Under the pieces are notes generated by a model. That model was not told the DNA's origin and ran no database searches. It saw only the letters and a list, made by a program, of their open reading frames with translations. From Brevundimonas sp. LM2 (GTDB taxonomy: Bacteria > Pseudomonadota > Alphaproteobacteria > Caulobacterales > Caulobacteraceae): a stretch of 64,000 nucleotides of DNA. The stretch is from assembly GCF_002002865.1 (NCBI RefSeq), contig NZ_CP019508.1, forward strand, positions 558,001 to 622,000. Direction: 5' to 3'. Shown here one piece after another: positions 39,651 through 49,028 of this stretch; position 1 is the stretch's first letter, and each line of letters starts with the position of its first letter. Made by a program: the position numbers and the translations under genes.

Positions 39651-40577
39651 ATGGCCCTCCCTCTTCTCAATACCTTCGGCGGCAACCCGCTGGATCGCGC
39701 CGGCGACCAGAGGAACAGCCCCGACTGGCTGGCGGAGCAGGCGGCGAACCCCGAGGCCCTGGCCGCGGTCTTCTGGGACGGGCGGCCGCTGTTGGAACAG
39801 CATGCCGACGGTCCGCGCCTGGCCTGGATCGCGCTCAGCCATGCCCGCGACCTGATCCGCGACGGGGACCGCGAGCTGTTCCTGGGCCTGTGGAAGGGCG
39901 CACCCTGTTTCGCGATCGAGTTCGGCGGCGCGGCGGATCCCGCCACCGGGCCCGTCCGGGGCCTGGGCACCTTCACCGAGATGCGCGAGGCGGCGGCGGT
40001 GCTGTCGGCGACCGACGCGGCCATCGCGGGCGGGGCCAAGTCGCTGTTCGACTGGCGGCGTCGTCACGGCTTCTGCGCCAACTGCGGCCAGGAGACCGAG
40101 ACGGCCTGCGGGGGGTGGAAGCGGATCTGTCCGGCCTGCACGGCCGAGCATTTTCCCCGCGTCGATCCCGTGACGATCATGCTGCCGGTGTTCGGGGACC
40201 GCTGCCTTCTGGGGCGGCAGGCCAGCTGGCCGGTTGGGCGGATGTCGGCTTTGGCGGGGTTTCTGGAGCCGGGCGAAACCATCGAGGAGGCCTGCGCGCG
40301 CGAGATCCAGGAGGAGGCGGGGCTGACGGTGACGGCCACCACCTACCATTCCAGCCAGCCCTGGCCCTTCCCGTCGCAGCTGATGATCGGCCTGATCGCC
40401 GAGGTCTCCGACGATGACGCCACGCCCGACCAGACCGAACTGGAAGAGGTACGCTGGCTGACGAAGGATGAGGCCCGCGCCGTCCTGGCGGGTGAGCATG
40501 AGGTCAAGGCCCCGCCGACGTTCGCGATCGCCCGGACGCTCCTTCAGGCCTGGGTCGACGGCTTCGAGGCGACGTGA
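39651..40577 (+). CDS. nudC: NAD+ diphosphatase / NAD-capped RNA decapping hydrolase
   Basis: A 308-residue Nudix hydrolase that cleaves NADH to NMNH and AMP and removes NAD caps from RNA. It has the four-cysteine zinc site (CANCG and CPAC around residues 141-163), the Nudix box GFLEPGETIEEACAREIQEE followed by AGL, and the NudC-specific SQPWPFPSQLM just after it. ATG 39651 is used. It is convergent with kdsB, with a 162-base gap occupied by an inverted repeat. Confidence 0.94.
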   Translation: MALPLLNTFGGNPLDRAGDQRNSPDWLAEQAANPEALAAVFWDGRPLLEQHADGPRLAWIALSHARDLIRDGDRELFLGLWKGAPCFAIEFGGAADPATGPVRGLGTFTEMREAAAVLSATDAAIAGGAKSLFDWRRRHGFCANCGQETETACGGWKRICPACTAEHFPRVDPVTIMLPVFGDRCLLGRQASWPVGRMSALAGFLEPGETIEEACAREIQEEAGLTVTATTYHSSQPWPFPSQLMIGLIAEVSDDDATPDQTELEEVRWLTKDEARAVLAGEHEVKAPPTFAIARTLLQAWVDGFEAT

Positions 40578-40587
40578 GGCAGGCTTT

Positions 40588-40728
40588 TCTCCCTCCCCCT
40601 CGGGGAGGGCAGATCGCGAAGCGATCGGGTGGGGGCGGCAAGGCAAGGCCGCACAGACCGGTGTCCGGGTCGCCTGGACCTCCCCACCCCGTCGCTTCGC
40701 GACGCCCCTCCCCCGCGGGGGGAGGGAC
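40588..40728. repeat. Large imperfect inverted repeat between nudC and kdsB
   Basis: The left arm (40588-40636) reads CTCCCTCCCCCTCGGGGAGG then GCAGATCGCGAAGCGATCGGGTGGGGG. The right arm (40680-40728) is its approximate reverse complement, CCTCCCCACCCCGTCGCTTC through to CCCCCGCGGGGGGAGGGA. Each arm contains its own small hairpins (CCCTCGGGGAGGG, TCGCGAAGCGA). This type of GC-rich element between convergent genes is widespread in alphaproteobacteria and probably acts at transcript ends. Confidence 0.8.
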
Positions 40729-40739
40729 AACGCTTTGCG

Positions 40740-41462
40740 TCACACCAACTTGCGCGCCGCTTCCAGATCCTGCGGATTGTCGACCGAGATCGGGGCCTCT
40801 CCGATGACCGCCGCCCAGATCGACAGGCCCATCTCCAGCGCCCGCAGCTGTTCCAGCTTCTCGCGGCGCTCCAGCGGGGACGGCGGGGCGGCGCAGAAGC
40901 GTTTCAGGGCCTCGCGGCGATAGCCGTAGACGCCGATGTGTCGCCACACCGGCGCGTCGCCATACAGGGTCGACCGGGTGAAATAGAGGGCGCGGGCGTG
41001 GCGCTCGCCGTCCGCCAGCGCCAGAACGGCCTTGACCACGTCGACGTTGGTCCGGTCCGAGACGTCGGCCTCGGGCGCGACCAGGGTGGCGATGTCGCAG
41101 CTCGGCTCGCCATTCAGCAGGGCGGCGCAGGCCGTGGCGATGCCGGGATCGGCGAAGGGCATGTCGCCCTGCAGGTTGATGATGGCGTCATATTCCCCGT
41201 CGGGATCCAGGGTCTCCAGCGCCGCCAGCACGCGGTCGGAGCCGCTGGGCAGGGCGGGGTCGGTCAGGACGGCGCGCCCGCCCACGGCCTCGATCGCGGC
41301 GACGATCTCGGGGTCCCCGGCGGCGACGGCGACCGGCAGGCCGGAGTCCATCGCCCGTTCCCAGGCGCGCACGATCATCGACGTGCCGCCGATGTCGGCC
41401 AGGGGCTTTCCGGGCAGGCGGGTGGCGGCCAGCCGCGTCGGGATGAGGATCAGAGGCGTCAT
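40740..41462 (-). CDS. kdsB: 3-deoxy-manno-octulosonate cytidylyltransferase
   Basis: A 240-residue enzyme that makes CMP-Kdo from CTP and Kdo for the lipopolysaccharide inner core. Signature segments are the N-terminal LILIPTRLAATRLPGKPLAD, TDPALPSGSDRV, INLQGDMPF and HIGVYGYRREAL. Start ATG 41462. It is divergent from the cytochrome c gene, with 151 bases between starts in which no clear motif was seen. Confidence 0.95.
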   Translation of the reverse strand: MTPLILIPTRLAATRLPGKPLADIGGTSMIVRAWERAMDSGLPVAVAAGDPEIVAAIEAVGGRAVLTDPALPSGSDRVLAALETLDPDGEYDAIINLQGDMPFADPGIATACAALLNGEPSCDIATLVAPEADVSDRTNVDVVKAVLALADGERHARALYFTRSTLYGDAPVWRHIGVYGYRREALKRFCAAPPSPLERREKLEQLRALEMGLSIWAAVIGEAPISVDNPQDLEAARKLV

Positions 41463-41613
41463 CGATGCGTTTCCCGACTGCGACGCCCCGACGCCTGCTC
41501 AGAGCGCCGGGGCCGGTTGCGAAGGCGGCGCTAGCGTGTCAGAGACGCCCACGCAAGAATTTCGCCCGATTGCTGCACCGCAGCGGGCCTCAAAGACGGG
41601 ATGCGACGACGCG

Positions 41614-42339
41614 ATGAGCGGCGATCTGAAGTGGAACAAGATTTTCGGCGCGGGTCTGGGGACGGCGTTCGCCATCCTGGTGGTCCAGCAGGTGTCGCAG
41701 GCGGTCTACACGACCGAGGGACCCGAGAAGGCCGGCTATGCCGTCACCGTGGCCGAACCCACCGAGGGCGGTGAAGCCGCCGAGCTGGCGCCGGACTGGG
41801 GCACGCTGATCCCGGTCGCCGATCTGGCTGCGGGCGAGGCCGCGTTCGCGCGCTGCCAGGGCTGCCACAACGTCGCCTCGGGCGGCGCGAACGGCATCGG
41901 GCCGAACCTGTGGGCCGTCGTCGGTCGCCCCGTGGCCAGCCATGCGGGCTTTGCCTATTCCGAGGCCATGGCGGGACATACCTCGGTCGACCCGACCTGG
42001 TCGCTCGACGCGCTGGACAAGTTCATCACGGCTCCGGCGCGTTACGTGCCGGGCACGAAGATGTCCTTCGCCGGCCTGCGGGACACCGAGGCGCGGGTCA
42101 ATCTGATCGCCTATCTGCGCAGCCAGGGTTCCGCCGCCGCTCCGATCCCCGCGCCCGATCCGACCCGTCAGCCTGGCGGCGCCGCTCCGGCGGCCGTCCC
42201 CGCTGAAGGTGCGGCACCGGCCGCCGAAGGTGCCGAAGCGGTTGACGGCGCCGCCGCACCGGCTGCCGGTGCCACGCCGGCGCCCGCGGTGCCGGCGGCT
42301 CCGGCCGCGGCAGCCGCTCCGGCTGTGCCGGCCGCCTGA
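41614..42339 (+). CDS. Membrane-anchored class I cytochrome c (CycM/c552-like) with Ala/Pro tail
   Basis: A 241-residue protein with an uncleaved N-terminal anchor (about 10-30). The haem domain has C81-Q-G-C84-H85 for covalent haem attachment and M150 in GTKMSFAGL as the distal ligand; GPNLWAVVGRPV is a typical class I segment. It carries electrons in the periplasm, probably from the bc1 complex to a terminal oxidase as CycM does. Residues 173-241 form a nearly pure Ala/Pro/Glu tail, unusual for this family. ATG 41614 gives MSGDLKWNKI, the expected start. A terminator follows. Confidence 0.93.
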   Translation: MSGDLKWNKIFGAGLGTAFAILVVQQVSQAVYTTEGPEKAGYAVTVAEPTEGGEAAELAPDWGTLIPVADLAAGEAAFARCQGCHNVASGGANGIGPNLWAVVGRPVASHAGFAYSEAMAGHTSVDPTWSLDALDKFITAPARYVPGTKMSFAGLRDTEARVNLIAYLRSQGSAAAPIPAPDPTRQPGGAAPAAVPAEGAAPAAEGAEAVDGAAAPAAGATPAPAVPAAPAAAAAPAVPAA

Positions 42340-42363
42340 TCGGTCCAAGGAACATCGAACGCG

Positions 42364-42395
42364 GACGGGCGGCCTTCGGGTCGCCCGTTTTCGTT
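42364..42395 (+). terminator. Rho-independent terminator of the cytochrome c gene
   Basis: ACGGGCG pairs with CGCCCGT around GCCTTCGGGT, followed by TTTCGTTT. It lies 25 bases after the stop and abuts the end of the convergent NlpC/P60 gene. Confidence 0.85.
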
Positions 42396-43217
42396 TCAGG
42401 GCCGGATGCGGCGGAAGATCACCGGCTGAAACCCATCCGCCCGGCAGCGGGCGTCGGCCTCGGCGAAGGCTTCGATCACGACCGCGCCATGATGGCCGGT
42501 GGCGTGAAGGACGCGGTCGGCGTCCAGGACGAAGGCCGAATGGCCGGTCCAGCTCTGACCGGGTCGCACGTCCAGCCAGATGGCGAGGTCGCCCCGGCGC
42601 GCCTGTGCCCGCGCGACGTCGGTGCCCAGGGCAGCCTGTTCGTGCGCGCGGCGCGGGCCGGGCAGGCCGCAGGCCAGCAGGGCCTGCTGCACCAGTCCGG
42701 AACAGTCGGTCGCCCGCGAGGATCGCGCGCCGAGCGCGTGGGGCACGCCCAGAAGCCGCTCCGCGACCGTGACGGGATCGTCTCCGAACAGGCCGATCTC
42801 GACCAGATCCGGTCCGACGTCATCGCCGGCGCGCACCAGGGCGTTCAGCGGCAGGTCGGCGTCCACGGCGGCGACGCGGTGCGTCGGCAAGGCCACGGCC
42901 GGAGCGAGGGCCTCCGCGTCCACCCAGCCGACGGTGCCGTCGCGTCGCGCCTGGCCCCAGACGCGGTCGCCGCGGCGCTCCAGCCCGTCGAACACCTCTC
43001 CGAACAGCAGCTGGTCGATCCGCTCCGAGCTTTGTGACGCCTCGGCGTGAATGTCAGCGACCGGTGCGCGCCCGCGCAGGGGCTCGGCCGCTCTGAAGGC
43101 CCGGGCCCGGACAAGCCCCTCCAGCGCCTGAACCGCCAGATCGGGCCGGGCCAGGGTGGTGCGGGGATCGAGGGCGGGCGAGGGGTTGAACAAGGCGGGC
43201 TCTGAGGGTTGGACCAT
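42396..43217 (-). CDS. NlpC/P60 family cysteine peptidase with SH3-type N-terminal region
   Basis: A 273-residue protein. Residues 55-130 resemble tandem bacterial SH3 modules (ERRGDRVWGQARRDGTVGWV). The C-terminal NlpC/P60 domain has C172 in TDCSGLVQQAL, H226 in GHSAFVLD and a polar residue near H238-H243. The family cuts D-gamma-glutamyl-diaminopimelate or related peptidoglycan bonds. No signal peptide is visible, so it may act on recycled muropeptides in the cytoplasm, a common feature of this alphaproteobacterial group. It follows an M17 aminopeptidase on the same strand, a recurrent pairing. Confidence 0.9.
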   Translation of the reverse strand: MVQPSEPALFNPSPALDPRTTLARPDLAVQALEGLVRARAFRAAEPLRGRAPVADIHAEASQSSERIDQLLFGEVFDGLERRGDRVWGQARRDGTVGWVDAEALAPAVALPTHRVAAVDADLPLNALVRAGDDVGPDLVEIGLFGDDPVTVAERLLGVPHALGARSSRATDCSGLVQQALLACGLPGPRRAHEQAALGTDVARAQARRGDLAIWLDVRPGQSWTGHSAFVLDADRVLHATGHHGAVVIEAFAEADARCRADGFQPVIFRRIRP

Positions 43218-43332
43218 CCTTGTGGCAAACGAAGGCGAAAGTCTCGTTAATGGCGCAGATCGTATCGCAATCCTGCGTCGGGCGTCTGGTCGCAGGATTG
43301 GCGGCCTTCAACGAGCGACCGGCCCGGCCGGC

Positions 43333-44727
43333 TCAGCCGGCGTAACGCGCCTTCAGCATGGCATAGGCGGCGCGCAGGCCCTGGGCCTCGCCGCCCTCGG
43401 GCCAGCCCGGGCGGTTGCGGCTGTTCCAGGCGAAGACGTCCAGATGGCCCCAGGCCCCGGTGGTTGGGGCGAATTTCTGCAGGAACAGGGCGGCGGTGAT
43501 CGATCCCCCCTGCGCCCAGGCGGCGGAGTCGTTGCGGACGTCGGCGAGATCGCTGTCGATCGCGGCGAGGTAGCCCGGCCACAGCGGCATGCGCCACAAA
43601 GGATCCCGAACGGCTCTGGCCGCCCGCAGCAGGTCGTCGGCCAGGGCCTCGTCATCGGTGTAGAGCGGCGGCAGGTCCGGCCCCAGGGCCACGCGCGCGG
43701 CCCCGGTCAGGGTGGCGAAATCCAGCGTCAGATCCGGCGCATGCTCGCTCGCCCGCGTCAGGGCGTCGGCCAGGATCAGCCGGCCCTCGGCATCCGTATT
43801 GCCGATCTCGATGGTCAGGCCCTTGCGGCTGGACAGCACGTCGCCGGGCCGGAAGGCATCGGCCGAGATGGCGTTCTCCACGGCGGCGACCAGCACCACC
43901 AGTCGCACGTCGAGGTCGGCCTGCATGACCAGCCGGGCCAGGGCCAGGACGTGCGCCGCCCCGCCCATGTCCTTCTTCATGTTGCGCATGCCGGCCGACG
44001 GCTTGATGTCCAGCCCGCCGGTGTCGAAGGCGACCCCCTTGCCGACCAGGGCGACCAGCGGCCGGTCGGTGCGATCCAGGTTCCAGCCGAGCTCGATGAT
44101 CCGTGGCGCGCGGTGCGGGGCGGCGGCCCGGCCGACGGCGTGGATGGCGGGATAGTTGGCTTCCAGCAGGTCATTGCCGGTCACCACCGCGATCGTGGCA
44201 CCGTGGGCCTCGGCGATCTCGCGGGCGATGGTCTCCATCTGCAGCGGCCCCATGTCGGCGGCGGGCGTGTCGACCATCTCGCGGCACAGGGCGCAGGCGG
44301 CGGCGATCCGCCCGGCCTCGGCGGCGTCGAAGCCTTCGGGGGCCACGAGCCGTACCTCGCCCTTATCGGGGCTGGGCTTGTAGCGATCGAACCGGTAGCG
44401 GCCCAGCAGGAAGGCGAGGCCCGCAGCGTGCGCTTCTGCAGGGTCCGCATCCAGACGATACAGGCCCGCGGGAAGCCGGGTGGACAGGGCCCGCGCGCTC
44501 ATCGGATCGAAGCTCGGACCGGTTCCGACCAAGACGTGATCGATCCCGCCCTCGGGGCCCGGCACGATCAGGATCTGGCCCGGCTGGCCGTCGAAGCCCA
44601 GGCGTTCGGCCCAGGTCCGGGCTGTCGGGGGGACGGGCTGATCGGGCGCCACGAAGCGCAGGGGAACCGCCTGGGCAGCCTCGGCGGCATCGCCGGGGAC
44701 GATCGGGTCGGGCGCTACGATGGACAT
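43333..44727 (-). CDS. M17 leucyl aminopeptidase family protein
   Basis: A 464-residue cytoplasmic aminopeptidase. The two-metal site is seen in VGKGVAFDTGGLDIKPSAGM (Lys and Asp) and NTDAEGRLILADAL (Asp and Glu); the MKKDMGGAAHVLA segment is also diagnostic. It removes N-terminal amino acids from peptides. Placed upstream of the NlpC/P60 gene, it may complete degradation of peptides released by that enzyme, an inference from context. ATG 44727. The 115-base gap to the NlpC gene has no clear feature. Confidence 0.93.
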   Translation of the reverse strand: MSIVAPDPIVPGDAAEAAQAVPLRFVAPDQPVPPTARTWAERLGFDGQPGQILIVPGPEGGIDHVLVGTGPSFDPMSARALSTRLPAGLYRLDADPAEAHAAGLAFLLGRYRFDRYKPSPDKGEVRLVAPEGFDAAEAGRIAAACALCREMVDTPAADMGPLQMETIAREIAEAHGATIAVVTGNDLLEANYPAIHAVGRAAAPHRAPRIIELGWNLDRTDRPLVALVGKGVAFDTGGLDIKPSAGMRNMKKDMGGAAHVLALARLVMQADLDVRLVVLVAAVENAISADAFRPGDVLSSRKGLTIEIGNTDAEGRLILADALTRASEHAPDLTLDFATLTGAARVALGPDLPPLYTDDEALADDLLRAARAVRDPLWRMPLWPGYLAAIDSDLADVRNDSAAWAQGGSITAALFLQKFAPTTGAWGHLDVFAWNSRNRPGWPEGGEAQGLRAAYAMLKARYAG

Positions 44728-44810
44728 GGGCGGCCTGAAATTCGGGATTAACCAATGATTGACGCGAAAGGCGGACCCTTCGGCGTCGAAGACCTTTCGC
44801 CGGATGGCCC

Positions 44811-45629
44811 ATGTCGCGCAACCGTTCCCTGATCTTCCTGACCGGCCTGTCGCTCGCCGGGGCCATGGCGGGGTCCGCCTGGGCCCAGGTCGCCACCCCG
44901 GCCGCGGCGCCCGCCGCCCGACAGGCCGCCTCGGCCGAGGAACGGGCGGCCTACGGTCGTCTCGATCCCCTGGCCCGGTCGGTCTTCTGGTCGCGCGAAA
45001 TGGAGGTGAACCCCGCCGACGTCGAGGCCGGCGTCCGCCTGGCCGAGGCGCTGCGCCAGATGGGTCAGTTCGATCAGGCGGCGACGATCGCCCAACAGGT
45101 CCTCGTCACGCAGCCGACCAACATCGAGGCGATGATGGAGATCGGCCGGACCCAGATCGCGCGGGGCCAGGCCTTCTACGGCATCGCGCCGCTGGAACAG
45201 GCGCGCGCCCTGGCTCCGGGCGATTGGCGACCGCTGTCGTTGCTGGGGGTGGCCTATCAGCAGGTCAGCCGCACGGCCGATGCGCGTCAGGCCTGGAACC
45301 AGGCCCTGACCGTGTCGCCCGACAACCCGGAAATCCTCACCAACGCCGCCATGGCCCTGGTGACGACAGGGGATGCGCGCGGGGCCGAGACCCTGTTGCG
45401 GCGCGCCGTCGCTCAGCCCGCCGCCACGCAGAAGATGCGGCTGAACCTGGCCATGGTGCTGGGGCTGCAGGGGCGGGCGGGGGAGGCGGAGCAGATCATC
45501 CGCCGGGAACTTCCCCCCGCCTCCGCCGAGCGCAACCTGCAATGGCTCCGCAGCCAGGTGGTGGCTCCGCCCGCAGAGACGACGGCCCCGGCCTCGGCCC
45601 GAACCTGGTCGTCCCTGCAGGGCGGCTAG
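44811..45629 (+). CDS. Secreted tetratricopeptide-repeat protein (TadD-like)
   Basis: A 272-residue protein with a Sec signal peptide (LIFLTGLSLAGAMAGSAWAQ). At least four TPR units follow, for example VRLAEALRQMGQFDQAATIAQQ, GRTQIARGQAFYGIAPLEQA, LGVAYQQVSRTADARQAWNQ and LNLAMVLGLQGRAGEAEQII. The layout resembles TadD/CpaJ-type pilus assembly proteins, but no tad/cpa genes are near, so a general scaffold role is as likely. ATG 44811 begins the signal peptide. It is convergent with the DUF4168 gene with three bases between stops. Confidence 0.82.
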   Translation: MSRNRSLIFLTGLSLAGAMAGSAWAQVATPAAAPAARQAASAEERAAYGRLDPLARSVFWSREMEVNPADVEAGVRLAEALRQMGQFDQAATIAQQVLVTQPTNIEAMMEIGRTQIARGQAFYGIAPLEQARALAPGDWRPLSLLGVAYQQVSRTADARQAWNQALTVSPDNPEILTNAAMALVTTGDARGAETLLRRAVAQPAATQKMRLNLAMVLGLQGRAGEAEQIIRRELPPASAERNLQWLRSQVVAPPAETTAPASARTWSSLQGG

Positions 45630-45632
45630 ACC

Positions 45633-46202
45633 TTATTGGGTCTGGGCGTCGGCCAGTTCCATGCGCGCCTGCAGACGCTCGTCGGTCGAGACCGCCTGGG
45701 CGATCGCGTTGAAGCGCTCCAGCTCGAGACCCGAGGCCGTCACGGCCGCGGCCATGGCGGCTTGCTGCTCGGTCGTGGGCGTCGTGCCGTCGGTCGGCCC
45801 GGCGGCGCGGACCTGGACCATGGCGGCGGCGAACTGAGCGGCCTCTTCATCGGTCACGGAGGCGGCGACCGATCCGGCGGCCGACTCGGGGGCGGCCAGA
45901 ACGGCCAGCCGGGCCTGCAGCACTTCGTCGGTGGAGACCGCCGTGCCGAGGGCGTTGAAGGCGGCGATGTCCATGCCCGAGGAATCGACGGCGGCGGCCA
46001 TGGCGGCCTGCTGCTCGGGAGTCGGGGTGGCACCGTCCGCCGGGCCGGCGGCGCGCACGGCCGTCATGGCGGTGGCGAAGGCCTGAAGCTGCGCGTCGGT
46101 GTATTCGACGGCCTGGGTGATCGCGACGGGCGCGGCGGCGACGGCGGTGGCGGCGCCGGTCAGGGCCAGGGCGGAAACGGCGGCGATCAGGGTCATGCGC
46201 AT
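45633..46202 (-). CDS. Secreted protein with two tandem DUF4168-like domains
   Basis: A 189-residue protein with a signal peptide (LIAAVSALALTGAATAVAAA). The mature region is an internal duplication. Unit 1 runs from YTDAQLQAFATAMTAVRAAGP to STDEVLQARLAVL; unit 2 runs from VTDEEAAQFAAAMVQVRAAGP to STDERLQARMELA. Both share ATPTPEQQAAMAAAV and FNA(L/I)..AVSTDE. The FNxIxxAVSxDxxLQxR ending is that of DUF4168, normally a single-copy, periplasmic domain of unknown function. ATG 46202 is used; ATG 46196 is also possible. Confidence 0.8.
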   Translation of the reverse strand: MRMTLIAAVSALALTGAATAVAAAPVAITQAVEYTDAQLQAFATAMTAVRAAGPADGATPTPEQQAAMAAAVDSSGMDIAAFNALGTAVSTDEVLQARLAVLAAPESAAGSVAASVTDEEAAQFAAAMVQVRAAGPTDGTTPTTEQQAAMAAAVTASGLELERFNAIAQAVSTDERLQARMELADAQTQ

Positions 46203-46349
46203 GAGAAAAATCCTTGGGGGCTTAAGCGGCTTAGGCGTCGGGGAGTGACGACGGCCATCGCCGCCTGAACGCTGCGGCAAAGCCACGGTTCCTGGGGTCC
46301 GGTCGCCGGGCGGCTTCTCCGAACCCCGGTGGGTCCCTATCTTGGCGGC

Positions 46350-46805
46350 ATGATCGACGACCTTTACAGCGCGCGGATCCTGACCCTGGCCGCCAATCTT
46401 CCCCACGCCGGGCGGCTGGCCGATCCCCAGGGCACCGGAGAGCGCGTGGCCAAGCTGTGCGGGTCGCGCGCCACGGTCGATGTGAATCTGGACGCGGATG
46501 GCCGGGTCGTCGCCTTCGCCCAGGACGTGAAGGCCTGCGCCCTGGGCCAGGCGGCGGCGGGCGTGGTCGGCGAGGCGGTCCTGGGCGCGTCCATGGCGGA
46601 GGTGCAGGCCGCCCGCGAGGCCATGCTGGCCATGCTGAAGTCGGGCGGTGAGGGGCCGACCGGGCGGTTCGAGGGCTTGCGGGCCCTCAAACAGGTGGCC
46701 GACTATCCGGCCCGGCACGCCTCCACCATGGTGGCGATCGAGGCGACCCTGGAGGCGATCGCCAAGGCCGAGGCGGCGCGCCATCCCGTGGCCGGCGCCG
46801 CCTAG
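46350..46805 (+). CDS. NifU/IscU-like iron-sulfur cluster assembly scaffold protein
   Basis: A 151-residue protein with the IscU-type fold pattern: ARILTLAANLPHAGRL, then C37 in KLCGSRATVDV and C63 in QDVKACALGQAAAGVV. Canonical IscU has three cluster cysteines; only two are present here, as is common in this alphaproteobacterial subgroup. It probably acts in Fe-S assembly or delivery, but the loss of the third Cys makes the exact role unsure. ATG 46350 is chosen over an in-frame start seven codons earlier. yidD and thrS follow on the same strand. Confidence 0.83.
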   Translation: MIDDLYSARILTLAANLPHAGRLADPQGTGERVAKLCGSRATVDVNLDADGRVVAFAQDVKACALGQAAAGVVGEAVLGASMAEVQAAREAMLAMLKSGGEGPTGRFEGLRALKQVADYPARHASTMVAIEATLEAIAKAEAARHPVAGAA

Positions 46806-46860
46806 GTCCGGCCCTCCATCGGCCAGTTGCTCCTGACCGCGACCCGGGGGATAAGCCCGC

Positions 46861-47112
46861 ATGGCCCAGCCCGGCACCCTGTACGAACGCGGCGTTCGCG
46901 CGGCCCATCGCGGCTACAAGGTCACCCTCAGCCCCTTGTTCGGCCAGTCGTGCCGGTTCCTGCCGACCTGTTCGGACTATGGGCGCGACGCCCTGATCCG
47001 GCACGGTCTGCGCAAGGGGGGGTGGCTGACCCTGCGCCGGCTCTGTAAATGCCACCCCTTCGGCGGTTCGGGCTATGACCCGGTTCCGCCCCTCGAGACC
47101 GAGACCCCATGA
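46861..47112 (+). CDS. yidD: Membrane protein insertion efficiency factor YidD
   Basis: An 83-residue basic protein with the YidD signature: [27 protein letters not shown] and [16 protein letters not shown]. It associates with the inner membrane and assists YidC-dependent insertion. The gene usually sits with rnpA-yidC; here it is coupled to thrS, its TGA overlapping the thrS ATG (ATGA at 47109-47112), an arrangement seen in other Caulobacterales. Confidence 0.94.
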   Translation: MAQPGTLYERGVRAAHRGYKVTLSPLFGQSCRFLPTCSDYGRDALIRHGLRKGGWLTLRRLCKCHPFGGSGYDPVPPLETETP

Positions 47113-49028
47113 TCCAACTGACCTTCCCCGACGGTGCCGTGCGTGACTACCCGGCCGGTTCGACCGCCCGCGACGTGGCCCACGCCATCTCTCCCTCCCT
47201 GGCCAAGAAGGCCGTCCTGGCCGAGTTGAACGGCGAGCAGCGCGACCTGAACCGGGTGCTGGAGGCCAGCGGGTCCTTCCGCCTGATCATGCGCGACGAC
47301 CCGGCGGCCCTCTACACCATCCGCCACGACACGGCCCACGTGCTGGCCGAGGCGGTGCAGAAGCTGTTCCCGGGCACCCAGGTGACCATCGGCCCGGCCA
47401 TCGAGGACGGATTCTACTACGACTTCTATCGCGAGACGCCCTTCTCCACCGACGACTTCGCCGCCATCGAGAAGGAGATGGGCAAGATCGTCGATCGCGA
47501 CGCGAAATTTGAACGCGAGGTCTGGGACCGCGACGAGGCCATCCTGTTCTTCGAGGCGCGGGGCGAGAAGTTCAAGGCCGAGCTGATCCGCGACCTGCCC
47601 GAGGCCGAGACCATCACCTTGTACCGCCAGGGCGACTGGATCGACCTTTGCCGGGGGCCGCATTTCCCCTCGACCCGCCACACCGGCAAGGCGTTCAAGC
47701 TGACCAAGCTGGCCGGGGCCTACTGGCGCGGCGACTCCAACCGCGAACAGCTGCAGCGCATCTACGGCACCGCCTGGGCGACCAAGGAGGACCTCGACGC
47801 CTATCTGCTGCGCATCGAGGAGGCCGAGAAGCGGGATCACCGCAAGCTGGGCCGCCAGATGGAGCTCTTCCACATGCAGGAAGAGGGCCGGGGCATGGTC
47901 TTCTGGCACCCCAAGGGCTGGTTCCTGTGGCAGGTCATCGAGGCCTATATGCGCCGCCGCCTGGACGCCGCCGGCTATGTCGAGGTCAAGACGCCCCAGG
48001 TGCTGGACCGCAAATTCTGGGAGGCCTCGGGCCACTGGGAGAAATACCGGCCCAACATGTTCGTCTGCGAGACGGTGGAGGGCGAGACTCTCAGCCTCAA
48101 GCCGATGAACTGCCCCGGCCACGTCCAGATCTTCGGCATCGGCCAGCGGTCGTACCGCGAGCTGCCGCTGCGCATGGCCGAGTTCGGGGCCTGTCACCGC
48201 TACGAGCCGTCGGGTGCCCTGCACGGCCTGATGCGGGTGCGCGGCTTCACCCAGGACGACGCCCACATCTTCTGCCGCGAGGACCAGATCGTCGAGGAGA
48301 CGCGCCGGTTCATCGAGCTGACCCGGATCGTCCATGCCGACCTCGGCATGCAGACCGCCTACATCAACCTGGCCACGCGCCCGGACGTGCGCGCCGGGTC
48401 TGATGAGTTCTGGGACAAGGCCGAGGGCATGCTGGGCGAGGCCGCGCGCCTGGCCGGGGTCGATCCGGTCATCGCCGAGGGCGACGGGGCCTTCTATGCG
48501 CCGAAGCTGGATTTCGTGGTCAAGGACGCCATCGGGCGGGAATGGACCTGCGGCACCCTTCAGCTGGACTATGTCCTGCCCGAACGGCTGAACGCGGAAT
48601 ACATCGGCGAGGACGGTCAGAAGCACCGGCCGGTCATGCTGCACCGGGCCATCCTGGGCAGTTTCGAGCGGTTCATCGGCATCATGATCGAGAACTACGC
48701 CGGGGCCTTCCCCCTATGGCTGGCGCCGGTCCAGGCGGTGGTGGCGACCATCACCTCGGACGCCGACGACTATGCGCAAGAGGTGGCGGCCAGGTTCAAG
48801 GCGGCCGGCCTGCGGGTCGAGACCGACCTGCGCAACGAGAAGGTCGGCTACAAGGTGCGCGAACATTCGGTTGGCAAGGTGCCGGTCATCGCCGTGGTCG
48901 GTCGCAGCGAGGCCGAGCAGGGCGAGGTGGCCATCCGGCGGCTGGGCTCCCAGGCCCAGACGGTGGTCTCGATCGAGGAGGCGATCCGGATCCTGACCGA
49001 AGAGGCGACCCCGCCCGATCTGCGCTAG
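47109..49028 (+). CDS. thrS: Threonine-tRNA ligase
   Basis: A 639-residue class II aminoacyl-tRNA synthetase. It has an N-terminal TGS domain (ITF-like start [15 protein letters not shown]), the editing domain with [11 protein letters not shown] and the zinc-site [12 protein letters not shown]. The catalytic core contains [10 protein letters not shown], the motif 2 [20 protein letters not shown] and motif 3 [15 protein letters not shown]-terminal anticodon-binding domain follows. The start overlaps the yidD stop. The stop overlaps that of the small convergent gene (CTAG, 49025-49028). Confidence 0.97.
   Translation: MIQLTFPDGAVRDYPAGSTARDVAHAISPSLAKKAVLAELNGEQRDLNRVLEASGSFRLIMRDDPAALYTIRHDTAHVLAEAVQKLFPGTQVTIGPAIEDGFYYDFYRETPFSTDDFAAIEKEMGKIVDRDAKFEREVWDRDEAILFFEARGEKFKAELIRDLPEAETITLYRQGDWIDLCRGPHFPSTRHTGKAFKLTKLAGAYWRGDSNREQLQRIYGTAWATKEDLDAYLLRIEEAEKRDHRKLGRQMELFHMQEEGRGMVFWHPKGWFLWQVIEAYMRRRLDAAGYVEVKTPQVLDRKFWEASGHWEKYRPNMFVCETVEGETLSLKPMNCPGHVQIFGIGQRSYRELPLRMAEFGACHRYEPSGALHGLMRVRGFTQDDAHIFCREDQIVEETRRFIELTRIVHADLGMQTAYINLATRPDVRAGSDEFWDKAEGMLGEAARLAGVDPVIAEGDGAFYAPKLDFVVKDAIGREWTCGTLQLDYVLPERLNAEYIGEDGQKHRPVMLHRAILGSFERFIGIMIENYAGAFPLWLAPVQAVVATITSDADDYAQEVAARFKAAGLRVETDLRNEKVGYKVREHSVGKVPVIAVVGRSEAEQGEVAIRRLGSQAQTVVSIEEAIRILTEEATPPDLR

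Noticed and set aside
40588..40728. Insertion-sequence remnant
   Set aside because: There is no transposase fragment and no target-site duplication; the arms match the GC-rich convergent-gene element common in alphaproteobacteria.
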